A stretch of 64,000 bases of DNA from CAJXZP01 sp041563475 (lineage in GTDB: Bacteria; Bacteroidota; Bacteroidia; Flavobacteriales_G; Salibacteraceae). This document shows, piece by piece, positions 17,400 to 26,932 of the stretch. The translations under genes were made by a program, and so were the position numbers. Within the stretch, counting starts at the first letter, position 1. Each line of letters opens with the position of its first letter. The notes below the pieces were generated by a model. It ran no database searches and was not told the origin of the DNA. It saw only the letters and a list, made by a program, of their open reading frames with translations. Location: positions 1 to 64,000 of the forward strand of contig JBFFMY010000009.1 of the NCBI GenBank assembly GCA_041563475.1, written 5' to 3'.

Positions 17400-17684
17400 C
17401 TAATCCAATAAAATAATAACCTTGTTTTGAAAAATTTCAGCAATGCCACCTTTCACATCCATTGTAAAACGCTTTTTCTCCACATCAACTAAAAATTTTT
17501 CAATGGAATCGGTAATGTTCATTGGTTTTTCCTGCTCCACGGTAATTTTACCCTCCTTTAAAGCCGAAATCATAGCTGCATGATTGTCTAAAACCCCAAA
17601 GTAACCATCGATACCTGGCATTTCAACGTAAATCACCTTACCACTATAAACCTTCTTTTCTGGTGTTAGAATATCTAATTGCAT
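17400..17684 (-). CDS. atpC: F1 ATP synthase epsilon subunit
   Basis: Central-stalk subunit. At 94 aa it contains only the N-terminal beta-sandwich (LDILTPEKKVYSGKV, GYFGVLDNHAAMISALKEG) and ends where other bacteria have a two-helix C-terminal domain that inhibits ATP hydrolysis. Short versions are usual in Flavobacteriia. Ten bp after atpD, same transcript. Confidence 0.93.
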   Translation of the reverse strand: MQLDILTPEKKVYSGKVIYVEMPGIDGYFGVLDNHAAMISALKEGKITVEQEKPMNITDSIEKFLVDVEKKRFTMDVKGGIAEIFQNKVIILLD

Positions 17685-17694
17685 ATTCTTAATT

Positions 17695-19203
17695 TTATGC
17701 TTTAGCTAACTGCTTTTCACCGTCAGCGATTACTTCTTCAATATTTCCTTTCAGGTTAAATGCGGATTCTGGATATTGATCTAACTCCCCATCCATAATC
17801 ATATTAAAACCTTTAATCGTTTCTTCAATTGGCACTAACACACCCTGTAATCCAGTAAATTGCTCCGCAACATGGAAAGGTTGAGATAAGAAACGTTGTA
17901 CTCTTCGTGCACGGTGAACAACCGCTTTGTCTTCTTCAGAAAGTTCATCCATACCTAAAATGGCGATGATATCCTGAAGCTCTTTATAACGTTGCAAAAT
18001 TTCTTTCACTTTTTGAGCCGTATCGTAATGTGAGTCACCCACGATGTCTGGGGTCAAAATACGAGAAGTAGAATCTAATGGATCAACCGCTGGATAAATT
18101 CCTAACTCTGCAATTTTACGCGACAATACTGTAGTTGCATCCAAGTGAGCAAATGTTGTTGCTGGCGCTGGATCCGTTAAATCATCCGCAGGTACGTATA
18201 CCGCTTGTACAGATGTAATAGAACCATTTTTTGTAGATGTAATACGTTCTTGCATCGCACCCATCTCTGTTGCTAATGTTGGTTGGTAACCTACCGCTGA
18301 AGGCATACGCCCTAATAAGGCTGAAACCTCAGAACCCGCCTGGGTAAAACGGAAAATATTATCAATAAAGAAAAGAATGTCCTTTCCACCTTCGTTACTT
18401 CCAGCATCTCCATCACGGTAGTACTCAGCCAATGTTAAACCAGATAAGGCAACACGCGCACGTGCACCAGGAGGTTCGTTCATTTGACCAAAAACAAATG
18501 CTGCTTTAGACTCTTTCAATTTAGCAGGATCAACAAGACTTAAATCCCATTTACCTTTTTCCATAGACTCCATAAAGGCTTCTCCGTAATTGATAATGCC
18601 AGATTCAAGCATCTCTCTTAAAAGGTCATTACCTTCACGCGTACGCTCACCAACACCGGCAAATACAGAAAGACCATCGTGTCCTTTCGCGATATTATTA
18701 ATCAACTCTTGAATCAATACTGTTTTACCTACACCGGCACCACCGAATAAACCAATTTTTCCCCCTTTTACGTAAGGTTCAATGAGGTCAATTACCTTAA
18801 TTCCAGTAAACAAAACTTCTGAAGAAGTTGAAAGGTCCTGAAATCTTGGCGCATCCCTGTGGATTGGCATTTCATGGGTTCTGTCCAAATTTGGCATTCC
18901 ATCAATGCTATCTCCGATAACATTAAATAAACGGCCGTTAATAGCCTCACCAACTGGCATTGAAATAGCCGAGCCTAATGGGGTCACCACCATTCCACGA
19001 CTAAAACCATCCGAAGAATCCATCGCAATGGTTCTTACAGTATCTTCACCGATGTGTTGTTGTACTTCTAATATAATTTCAGTACCATCATTTCTTTTTA
19101 CAGAAAGTGCATCGTATAATCTTGGTAATTTTTGATCACCTTCGAAGGTAACGTCAATTACCGCTCCAATTACTTGGGAAATTTTTCCTATTGATTCAGA
19201 CAT
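17695..19203 (-). CDS. atpD: F1 ATP synthase beta subunit
   Basis: Catalytic subunit of the F-type ATP synthase, 502 aa. Walker A GGAGVGKT at 154-161, the GERTREGNDL segment and the ALSGLTLAEYYRD and SALLGRMPSAVGYQPTL signatures are present. It is encoded with atpC about 16 kb from the other F1 and Fo genes, as is usual in Bacteroidota. A TAnnTTTG box lies about 44 bp upstream. Confidence 0.98.
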   Translation of the reverse strand: MSESIGKISQVIGAVIDVTFEGDQKLPRLYDALSVKRNDGTEIILEVQQHIGEDTVRTIAMDSSDGFSRGMVVTPLGSAISMPVGEAINGRLFNVIGDSIDGMPNLDRTHEMPIHRDAPRFQDLSTSSEVLFTGIKVIDLIEPYVKGGKIGLFGGAGVGKTVLIQELINNIAKGHDGLSVFAGVGERTREGNDLLREMLESGIINYGEAFMESMEKGKWDLSLVDPAKLKESKAAFVFGQMNEPPGARARVALSGLTLAEYYRDGDAGSNEGGKDILFFIDNIFRFTQAGSEVSALLGRMPSAVGYQPTLATEMGAMQERITSTKNGSITSVQAVYVPADDLTDPAPATTFAHLDATTVLSRKIAELGIYPAVDPLDSTSRILTPDIVGDSHYDTAQKVKEILQRYKELQDIIAILGMDELSEEDKAVVHRARRVQRFLSQPFHVAEQFTGLQGVLVPIEETIKGFNMIMDGELDQYPESAFNLKGNIEEVIADGEKQLAKA

Positions 19204-19247
19204 ATCTAGTATGCGTTTTGTTAAAACTCAGTTTCAATTTAAGGCGG

Positions 19248-19255
19248 CAAAAGTA
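19248..19255 (-). promoter_or_regulatory. -7 promoter box for atpDC
   Basis: Minus-strand TACTTTTG, exact match to the -7 consensus, 44 bp before the atpD ATG. Confidence 0.55.
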
Positions 19256-19373
19256 TGTAATTTTTAATGTCTATTATAATCAAAAATCACTTTTTTTTAT
19301 AAATCCGTAACCTCATTATTAATGAGTTAAATACATCCAAATTGCAATCTGTAAATCCCACATACAAAGGCAC

Positions 19374-19415
19374 AAAAAAAGCCATGCTTTAATCTTTAAA
19401 ACATGGCTTTTAAAA
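19374..19415 (-). terminator. Terminator of the beta-barrel protein gene
   Basis: Stem AAAAGCCATG with CATGGCTTTT around an AT-rich loop, with A and T runs on both sides, 14 bp past the stop of the gene at 19429. Confidence 0.8.
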
Positions 19416-19428
19416 TTTCTATATTGGT

Positions 19429-20286
19429 TTAGTAAATATTCACAAAGGCAATACCAATTGTAAATGGATACACCTGAGGTCCAAAATCTTTATTAAATAG
19501 ACTTTGCATTGAATACGTTGCATATAAATTTACAGAACCATAACCTACTACTGCGCGCATATCAAGTAAAAAGGGATTAGCATTATATCCGCCATTATAT
19601 TTCTCACGGGTTTTATGTCCATTATCCCAATGTTTCAATCGGTAAGCTTCAAAAATCTTCACGCCAGCAACTACCCCCGCACCAATTCTAAATGCTTTAG
19701 ACGGGTCTTTATCTGTGTTAAAAAACAACATCGCTGGTACGGTAATATATCCAGTCCTAAATCTATTTCTCGTTAACGTTCGTGTTGAGTCTTGGTAACC
19801 TGAAGTCACTCCATCAGAACCTTTTGTAAGCAAATAATTATTTGCAAGAGAAAAGTTCTTAGCGGTATATCCTAATCCGGTGGAGAATTTAACATACTCA
19901 TTTGCAATACGGACATCCAATTCAAATGGGTTAATTGACCAATTAATCGAATTAGATTCAATAGGGTCGAAAAATTGCATACCTGGAGGGATATCTGTAT
20001 TGAATGATTCAAAATAACTTACCCCGGTAAATCCAATTTCAAAACCCTGCCAAACTCTATTTCTACCACTTGAAAAAACAGATACTACTCGCGTATTGGT
20101 TTCTACTTTATCCCCTTTAGTAGATTGATCTGTAATAATGATGATTTTTTTTCCGTTCATCGTCACTTCAGACGTGTCTTTTTTAGTTGTAACTGGCTCA
20201 GGGATTTCAGGGATTTTTTTCTCTTCTTGAGCAAAACTTGGAGCCCAAATTAGTAGGGCTAAAATGAAAGTAAAAAAATGTTTCAT
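19429..20286 (-). CDS. Outer-membrane beta-barrel protein, unknown function
   Basis: A 285-aa exported protein. Signal peptide about 1-19 (ends SFAQE), then a short linker rich in P, E and K with TTKKDTSEVTMNGKKIIIIT, then a predicted small barrel: repeated amphipathic strands with aromatic ends, such as FEIGFTGVSYF, VKFSTGLGYTAKNFSL and the terminal YPFTIGIAFVNIY, which ends in an aromatic residue as outer-membrane proteins do. It resembles the PorT/OmpW-like barrels common in Bacteroidota; no specific function. Monocistronic, divergent from asd. Confidence 0.8.
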   Translation of the reverse strand: MKHFFTFILALLIWAPSFAQEEKKIPEIPEPVTTKKDTSEVTMNGKKIIIITDQSTKGDKVETNTRVVSVFSSGRNRVWQGFEIGFTGVSYFESFNTDIPPGMQFFDPIESNSINWSINPFELDVRIANEYVKFSTGLGYTAKNFSLANNYLLTKGSDGVTSGYQDSTRTLTRNRFRTGYITVPAMLFFNTDKDPSKAFRIGAGVVAGVKIFEAYRLKHWDNGHKTREKYNGGYNANPFLLDMRAVVGYGSVNLYATYSMQSLFNKDFGPQVYPFTIGIAFVNIY

Positions 20287-20420
20287 AGCAATTATGTTAA
20301 ATTGATTTCAAAATATTATTCGTATAGTTTCTGATACCAAATGTACCAACTTGTAATTAAAGACCGAAACTAGTTTTGAAAAGTTGCATCAATTTAGGGA
20401 AAATGCTCAATTAATTAAAA

Positions 20421-20440
20421 AAATCAAACAAAATCAAACA
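20421..20440. repeat. Tandem 10-bp duplication
   Basis: AAATCAAACA occurs twice in tandem in the 253-bp divergent gap between the beta-barrel gene and asd. Could be a regulatory half-site pair or simple slippage. Confidence 0.35.
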
Positions 20441-20504
20441 TAAATATCACATAAACAGTAATTTATAATGAAACGAATTATTTTACATTCACTTAAATAA
20501 ACCC

Positions 20505-20512
20505 TACTTTCG
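20505..20512 (+). promoter_or_regulatory. -7-like box for asd
   Basis: TACTTTCG matches seven of eight -7 positions and is followed by CGCGGC, 27 bp before the asd ATG. Confidence 0.45.
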
Positions 20513-20539
20513 CGGCAAAACTTAAAACAAATCACACAA

Positions 20540-21529
20540 ATGAAAGTTGCAGTTGTTGGAGCTACCGGTATGGTAGGTAGAGTTATGCTTCAGTTATTAG
20601 AGGAGCGGAAAATGAGAATCGATACCCTTTTACCCGTTGCTTCACTTAAATCGGTAGGTAAAGAAATCTCTTTCAACGGCAAAAAAGTGAAAATTGTATC
20701 CATGGAAGATGCTATTGCTGCTAAACCAGAAATTGCTCTTTTCTCGGCTGGTGGTGAAACTTCATTGGAATGGGCTCCAAAATTTGCAGCTGCAGGCACA
20801 ACAGTAATTGATAATTCATCTGCCTGGAGAATGCATCCAGATCACAAATTAATTGTCCCAGAAATTAATGCAGAAATCTTAACAAAAGAAGATAAAATTA
20901 TTGCGAACCCAAATTGTTCTACAATTCAAATGGTAATGGCATTGGCTCCATTAAAGGTTAAATATGGCATTAAAAGAATAGTCGTTTCTACGTATCAATC
21001 CATTTCTGGCACAGGAAAAGCAGCTGTTGAACAAATGGAAAACGAACGAAATGGAGTTACTGGTGAAATGGTTTATCCCTACACGATCGATAAAAACTGT
21101 CTGCCCCATTGCGATGTTTTTTTGGAAAACGATTACACCAAAGAGGAAATGAAATTAGTAATGGAGCCGCGTAAAATTTTAGGAGACGACACCTTGGCAA
21201 TTACTGCAACGGCAGTAAGAATTCCGTTAGAAGGGGGACATTCAGAATCTATTAACGTAGAGTTTAAACAAGATTTTGATATTAATGATGTGCGTAAAAT
21301 TATTCACGAAACGGAAGGGTTGATTTTACAAGACAACCCCACAACAAATACCTACCCAATGCCAAAATATGCACATCATCGAGATGAAGTTTTTGTAGGA
21401 CGTTTACGCAGAGATGAAAGTCAACCCAACACTTTAAATATGTGGGTAGTTGCCGATAACCTCAGAAAAGGTGCCGCTACAAATACCATTCAAATTGCAG
21501 AATATTTAATTGAAAAAGGGTTAGTATAA
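20540..21529 (+). CDS. asd: Aspartate-semialdehyde dehydrogenase
   Basis: NADPH-dependent reduction of aspartyl phosphate to the semialdehyde, the branch point for lysine/diaminopimelate, threonine and methionine. 329 aa with the N-terminal VVGATGMVGRVM nucleotide motif, active-site Cys126 in NPNCSTIQM, and a C-terminal RRDESQPNTLNMWVVADNLRKGAA signature. Monocistronic; a bidirectional terminator separates it from the convergent ppsA. Confidence 0.96.
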   Translation: MKVAVVGATGMVGRVMLQLLEERKMRIDTLLPVASLKSVGKEISFNGKKVKIVSMEDAIAAKPEIALFSAGGETSLEWAPKFAAAGTTVIDNSSAWRMHPDHKLIVPEINAEILTKEDKIIANPNCSTIQMVMALAPLKVKYGIKRIVVSTYQSISGTGKAAVEQMENERNGVTGEMVYPYTIDKNCLPHCDVFLENDYTKEEMKLVMEPRKILGDDTLAITATAVRIPLEGGHSESINVEFKQDFDINDVRKIIHETEGLILQDNPTTNTYPMPKYAHHRDEVFVGRLRRDESQPNTLNMWVVADNLRKGAATNTIQIAEYLIEKGLV

Positions 21530-21548
21530 TCTTTGTCTAATTTATTAT

Positions 21549-21584
21549 AAAAGCCCTCTAAAGCCAATGCATTAGAGGGCTTTT
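21549..21584. terminator. Bidirectional terminator between asd and ppsA
   Basis: A 13-bp perfect stem (21549-21561 with 21572-21584), 10-nt loop, A-run on one side and T-run on the other; serves both convergent genes. Confidence 0.9.
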
Positions 21585-21588
21585 AACT

Positions 21589-24030
21589 TTATGACCCTTT
21601 CTCCAATTCAAACTTACTAATCGCCTTCAAGGTTTTCAAAACCGAATCAGGGGTGACCGAAATAGTATCGATACCCTCATTAACCAAAAACTCTGCGAAG
21701 TCAGGATAATCTGAGGGACCTTGACCACAAATACCCACTTTCACGCCCAATGGTTTTACGGTTTCAATCAGTTTACTTATCATCCTTTTTACTGCTGGGT
21801 TTCGCTCATCGTATAGATGTGCTACCAAACTAGAATCTCTATCTAAACCCAATGTTAATTGCGTTAAATCGTTCGATCCAATGGAAAACCCATCAATATG
21901 TGCGGCAAATTCTTCAGCCATCATAATATTTGATGGCAACTCAGCCATTAAGAATACTTTTAGTCCATTTTCACCACGTTTCAAACCAAACTCTTCCATG
22001 GTTTCCAATACACGTTGCATTTCTTCCGGAGTTCTGCAAAATGGAATCATAACGGTAACATTATCCAATCCCATTTCATCACGTACCTTTTTTATGGCTC
22101 TACATTCTAAACCAAATGCTTCTTTGTATTCTGGAGCATAATAACGCGATGCGCCTCTCCACCCAATCATTGGGTTTTCTTCTTTTGGCTCAAAATGGTT
22201 TCCTCCAAGTAAATTGAAATACTCATTTGATTTAAAATCAGAAAAGCGCACAATTACTTGATTTGGATAAAACGCGGCCGCAATTCGACCTACACCATAG
22301 GATAATTTTCGGATAAAGAAATCCTCTTCATTTTCGAAACCACTTATCAAAGCGTTAATTTGAGATGTTAAATTTGGGTCACCCAATTCTTTGTGTTTTA
22401 ATAAAGCCATGGGGTGCACTTTAATGTAGTTGTTGATTATAAATTCCTCACGAGCTAAACCAACGCCTGCATTTGGTATTTTGGCAAATTTAAAAGCCAA
22501 TTCAGGTGAAGCCACGTTCATCATTATAGGTGTTTTTGTAACCGGCAATTCCGAAATATTGGTTTCCGTTTTTTCAAACGGAATAATACCTGAATATACT
22601 TTAGCAACATCTCCTTCTGCACAAGATGCCGTTACTTCCTGACCATCTAATAAAAGAGTAGACCCATTTCCAGTACCCACAATTGCAGGAACGCCCATTT
22701 CACGAGCTACGATTGCTGCATGACATGTTCTACCCCCTTTGTCTGTAATAATTGCCGAAGCCTTTTTCATTATCGGCTCCCAATCTGGGTCAGTCATTTC
22801 AGTCACTAAAATTTCTCCTTCCTGAAAATCTTGCTCATCCATAGAGCCATCACGACCATCCAATGAAAACATCTTCCGAACCTTCCCTGCGCCTATTTTA
22901 TCCCCAACAGCAATCCCCGTCATGAGCAATTTATCCGCTGTCGGTTTTTCTGGCATAGAATACTCAATTATCGTATCCCCCAATAATTGGGAATGAATCG
23001 TTTCTGGTCGAGCTTGTACAATAAAAAGTTCTTTAGTCAGGCCATCCACCGCCCACTCCACGTCCATTGGAGTCCAAGCACCCCGCTTTTCGGTATAATA
23101 ATCTTCAATTTTACATACCCAAGAAGCCAACTGCAGAATTTGAGTTTCATCAATACAAAACTCTTTTTTTAAGGCATCATGTACAGGAACTTTTTTTACG
23201 AGTTCAGAAACCGTTGTTCCATACACCATTTTATGATGCTTTAATCCTAACTTTTTTTCCAAAATAGGCGTTTTCGCTCCATTTTTTAAAGCGGGTTTAT
23301 GAACAATGAATTCATCTGGAGAAATTTCACCTTGAACCACCAATTCACCTAGACCATAGGCACCATTAATAACAACCACATCTTTAAACCCACTTTCTGT
23401 ATCAATTGAAAATGCAACCCCAGAAGATCCTAAATCAGAACGTACCATTTTTTGCACGCCCACAGAAAGCATTACTTCATTATGGTTAAAGCCCCTTTGG
23501 GCGCGATAAGAAATTGCCCGATCGGTAAACAAAGACGCAAAGCAGCTTTTTACTGTACTCATTAATGCAGTTGTTCCACGAACATTCAAAAATGTTTCTT
23601 GCTGACCAGCGAATGAGGCGTCAGGTAAATCTTCCGCTGTTGCGGAAGAACGCACGGCAACATCGGTTGATTCGTTTCCATGTTTTAATGAAAGGGTTTT
23701 ATATCGCTTTTTTATTTGCTGTTCCAATTCATCTGGAAAGTCGCCATCTACCATTAAACTTCTAATCTGAGCCCCAGCTTGTCGCAATTGCACAATATTA
23801 TTGGGGTCTAATTTTTTTAAAATGGCATTTATTCTTTCTTCAACATCATTATGTTCGATGAATTTTTTATAAGCTTCCACCGTAATTACAAAACCACCAG
23901 GTACATTTATTCCTCTACCATCAAGGTTTTGAATCATTTCTCCGAGCGAAGCATTTTTCCCACCAACGGAATCAATCATTTCTAGATTTACTTCGGATAA
24001 ATCTAAAATCAAAGGTGCTGAGTTTACCAT
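21589..24030 (-). CDS. ppsA: Phosphoenolpyruvate synthase
   Basis: Converts pyruvate plus ATP to PEP, AMP and phosphate, feeding gluconeogenesis. 813 aa in the usual order: N-terminal ATP-grasp pyruvate-phosphate dikinase domain (about 15-345, with VGGKNASLGEM and RSSATAEDLPDASFAGQQET), swivelling phosphohistidine domain (GGRTCHAAIVARE, His near 436) and C-terminal PEP-binding TIM barrel (GRGASRYY-like segment, and KVGICGQGPSDYPDFAEFL with the catalytic Cys near 765). Monocistronic on the minus strand. Confidence 0.96.
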   Translation of the reverse strand: MVNSAPLILDLSEVNLEMIDSVGGKNASLGEMIQNLDGRGINVPGGFVITVEAYKKFIEHNDVEERINAILKKLDPNNIVQLRQAGAQIRSLMVDGDFPDELEQQIKKRYKTLSLKHGNESTDVAVRSSATAEDLPDASFAGQQETFLNVRGTTALMSTVKSCFASLFTDRAISYRAQRGFNHNEVMLSVGVQKMVRSDLGSSGVAFSIDTESGFKDVVVINGAYGLGELVVQGEISPDEFIVHKPALKNGAKTPILEKKLGLKHHKMVYGTTVSELVKKVPVHDALKKEFCIDETQILQLASWVCKIEDYYTEKRGAWTPMDVEWAVDGLTKELFIVQARPETIHSQLLGDTIIEYSMPEKPTADKLLMTGIAVGDKIGAGKVRKMFSLDGRDGSMDEQDFQEGEILVTEMTDPDWEPIMKKASAIITDKGGRTCHAAIVAREMGVPAIVGTGNGSTLLLDGQEVTASCAEGDVAKVYSGIIPFEKTETNISELPVTKTPIMMNVASPELAFKFAKIPNAGVGLAREEFIINNYIKVHPMALLKHKELGDPNLTSQINALISGFENEEDFFIRKLSYGVGRIAAAFYPNQVIVRFSDFKSNEYFNLLGGNHFEPKEENPMIGWRGASRYYAPEYKEAFGLECRAIKKVRDEMGLDNVTVMIPFCRTPEEMQRVLETMEEFGLKRGENGLKVFLMAELPSNIMMAEEFAAHIDGFSIGSNDLTQLTLGLDRDSSLVAHLYDERNPAVKRMISKLIETVKPLGVKVGICGQGPSDYPDFAEFLVNEGIDTISVTPDSVLKTLKAISKFELEKGS

Positions 24031-24256
24031 GATATTGTTGTTTAATTATTTAAATCAGGTTATAAAAGTACAATTATCACTTCCGCTGAAATGTGACTTT
24101 AAACACTACATTTTACACTAAATATATGTGCCGTTTATTTCTTAATCTAAGGGTATTGGATAGACGAAATAGTCCGTAATTAATAAAAAGTTGTTGTATT
24201 TGGCGTTTATGGTAAGAACTAAAAATCATACATTGCAATCGGTTTAAAACCAAACT

Positions 24257-26932
24257 ATGTTTCAATCAAAACAAACAGTTCATTTCCTTTTTTCTGCGTG
24301 TATTGCACTCGCAAGTAGCTTTCTCTTTTTTCAAACATTAGATGTAGCATTAGTGAAGCCAAATGCCTTCATAGGAATTGCCAGTTTTACGGGGGTTGAT
24401 GTAGGGCAAAGAATCCAAAATTTTTATACCCTCCTTTTTGTTGCAGGAATTTCCTTTTTACTACTATTTCTTTTAGTAAAAAAATTACCTAAAATTATAT
24501 CTCATGAATGGATATTACCTCTTTCCGTGGCGGGAATTTTTTGCGCGGTTCAAAGTTTCATAAACCCTGAAAACTTCATTTCTGTTTGGATGATTTTAGG
24601 CATACTGTTTTTAACTCTATTGCCATTTCCAAAGAATCAATCCAGAGTTTTATCACTAATGCTATTGGTTAGCATTAGCCTTTTCATTCACACAATTTTT
24701 GTTTTTTCGGGGATTGAATTATCGCTTCCTTGGATGGGCTTGATTTGGATCATTCTAATTTCCATTTTGTCTCTTTTATTTCAAAATAATCAAATTCAAA
24801 ACTATGAGAGCGCTTTGTTTCCCTTAGTTAGTTTGCCCTTGTTAAGTGTTTTAGCCAACGAAAGTTTTTTGATTTTTAACCAACGCTCTTTGTATTTTGC
24901 CCCTCCCATCGGCTGGTTACTGATTTACCTATTGATTATTGTTTCATGGGTTATTCTTCGAAAGAAAAAAATGAATAAGCAAGCCCCAATTTCAGAAAGC
25001 TGGTTCGGGTATTTGTTTGTTTTCAGTATCGCATCTTTCGCATTTTATTCCCCTTACTTTGCGTATTCAGGAGACCTATTTGAAATGGCTAACCCAGCAA
25101 ACGCCATGATGCGACACTTTGTTTTTGATGAATTACCCTTTATTGATTATTTCAGTAGTCATGTGTTGTATGAACAAATCACACAATGGCTGTATGTGGT
25201 TATGAATGGCTATCATGCGGATCTTAGTTTTATGATTTATACCTTTCTGATTAAATCTGTTGGAGTGGTTATTGGTTTTTGGTTTTTAAAAACAATTTTA
25301 TCCTTTAACTGGGCTTTGCTTATCCTTTTTGCCTTTCCATATATTGATGTTTTACTTCCGCCAACATTCATTTTTGGGTTACTTTCTGTGAAATTTATTT
25401 ACGCCTATTTCACTAATCGAAACACTAAAAACCTCTATTTTTTATTGCTATGGGTTTTAGGCATCACTTTATGGCGAATTGATTTTGGAGCAGCTATTAT
25501 TCCGGCTATTTATGTTCTTTTTATACTAGATTGGCTCCAAGTAAAAGACTGTAAAGAGCTGAAAAATATTGTGATTCATGTGAGTATTTTTCTTTTTGTT
25601 TTGTTCGGAATCGCATGGGTAACGAACATCCTAAATGACGGAAAACTATTTGAAAATTTACCGCTTGCATTAGATTATTTAGGCGCTTCTCAAGCACATG
25701 GATACACGGAAATTACGAAGCAATACAGTTCAGATTTTTACGTCCATTATTATGCTTTTCCACTATTAGCTACATTAATCCTCATTGGGTTTATTGCCTC
25801 CCATTGGAGAAAACATAAAAGTTTAGATTTTCTTTCCATCGCTGTTTTATATTTAGGTCTGATTTACCTTTTCAATGCGCAAAGAGGACTCGTCAGACAC
25901 GGTTTCAATGAAGAATACGACCTTTACATTAGTTCTGTATTTTTCTTGTTTATTGCCACATGGATTACCACATTTTTTCAAAACAAAAAAGGCCTTGTGT
26001 TTCTATTTTCCGGGTTTTTTATCATTCTAGGCTTTCACTTTCCTAATGTAAATAACGAAAAAAGCTTGATAACTCAAATCATCGGAAAGGCACAATCCCA
26101 AACAGGAGTCAAAAACACCAATTCTAAGATTAACCGGGTAATTTATATGGAAGAATTTGAACAAAAAAGGATAGGGGAATTAACAACTTACCTAAATCAA
26201 AATCTTGACTCAAGTGAAACTTTCATCGACTTTTCACATAGCCCTATGCTTTACTTCTTTGCCCAGCGTAGAGTTCCTAGCTATTTTAATCAATACGTTC
26301 AAAACACTGTCACCCCCAAATTGCTGCATCAAAATGTGAGTCAACTGAAAAATATCGGGTTGGTAGTTTTTGGACATAGCCCCAGAAACTTAATTGATAT
26401 TCTTGACGGGGTACCGAATGAGTTACGTTATTTACCCCTTACGGAATATATCTATGGTAATTTTTCTCCCCATAAAATAGTTGCAAATTATAGAATTTGG
26501 ATGCCTAAAAGAGATGGTCTTCCTTTGGGAAACATAAAAAGCATAACTCCAATAATGAAGGATAATTTAATGCAATGGCCAAAATATTTGGGGAGTAATA
26601 CCTCTTTTTCCAATTCAGAAGAAGTTATTATTTCCGGAAACGATATTCTTTTGTTTGATCATACTTCAGATGTTAGTGACGCATTTTTAGTGAGATTTAA
26701 GTCTATTCCAGAGAATGCATTTCATCAAGGTTGGATTCAATATATGGATGAAGATGGTACTGTTTTAGGACAAGTACAATTTGACATATTTAATAGCCAG
26801 AAAAAAACCGAGTTCGTTATTCCTATTGGTTATCAATACAATTGGTCAAACCCCAACGTAACAAATATTCAGTTTTTTTACCCTGAATATTTGATGTTAG
26901 ACTCTTTAAAACTAGTTCATCATGAATCTTAA
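24257..26932 (+). CDS. Large polytopic membrane protein, possible glycan-pathway enzyme
   Basis: An 891-aa protein with a dense series of hydrophobic helices through about residue 600 (roughly 14 or more) and a soluble C-terminal third with beta-rich sequence (for example the HQGWIQYMDEDGTVLGQVQF region). The layout resembles integral-membrane GT-C glycosyltransferases and O-antigen or exopolysaccharide membrane proteins, but I see no decisive catalytic motif. It overlaps the next gene, a GT9 glycosyltransferase, by 11 bp, which supports a role in surface polysaccharide or lipopolysaccharide assembly. Function is inferred from context only. Confidence 0.85.
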   Translation: MFQSKQTVHFLFSACIALASSFLFFQTLDVALVKPNAFIGIASFTGVDVGQRIQNFYTLLFVAGISFLLLFLLVKKLPKIISHEWILPLSVAGIFCAVQSFINPENFISVWMILGILFLTLLPFPKNQSRVLSLMLLVSISLFIHTIFVFSGIELSLPWMGLIWIILISILSLLFQNNQIQNYESALFPLVSLPLLSVLANESFLIFNQRSLYFAPPIGWLLIYLLIIVSWVILRKKKMNKQAPISESWFGYLFVFSIASFAFYSPYFAYSGDLFEMANPANAMMRHFVFDELPFIDYFSSHVLYEQITQWLYVVMNGYHADLSFMIYTFLIKSVGVVIGFWFLKTILSFNWALLILFAFPYIDVLLPPTFIFGLLSVKFIYAYFTNRNTKNLYFLLLWVLGITLWRIDFGAAIIPAIYVLFILDWLQVKDCKELKNIVIHVSIFLFVLFGIAWVTNILNDGKLFENLPLALDYLGASQAHGYTEITKQYSSDFYVHYYAFPLLATLILIGFIASHWRKHKSLDFLSIAVLYLGLIYLFNAQRGLVRHGFNEEYDLYISSVFFLFIATWITTFFQNKKGLVFLFSGFFIILGFHFPNVNNEKSLITQIIGKAQSQTGVKNTNSKINRVIYMEEFEQKRIGELTTYLNQNLDSSETFIDFSHSPMLYFFAQRRVPSYFNQYVQNTVTPKLLHQNVSQLKNIGLVVFGHSPRNLIDILDGVPNELRYLPLTEYIYGNFSPHKIVANYRIWMPKRDGLPLGNIKSITPIMKDNLMQWPKYLGSNTSFSNSEEVIISGNDILLFDHTSDVSDAFLVRFKSIPENAFHQGWIQYMDEDGTVLGQVQFDIFNSQKKTEFVIPIGYQYNWSNPNVTNIQFFYPEYLMLDSLKLVHHES

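Noticed and set aside
20421..20440. Tandem 10-bp repeat as an operator
   Set aside because: Kept only as a repeat: AT-rich slippage explains it and no regulator is adjacent.
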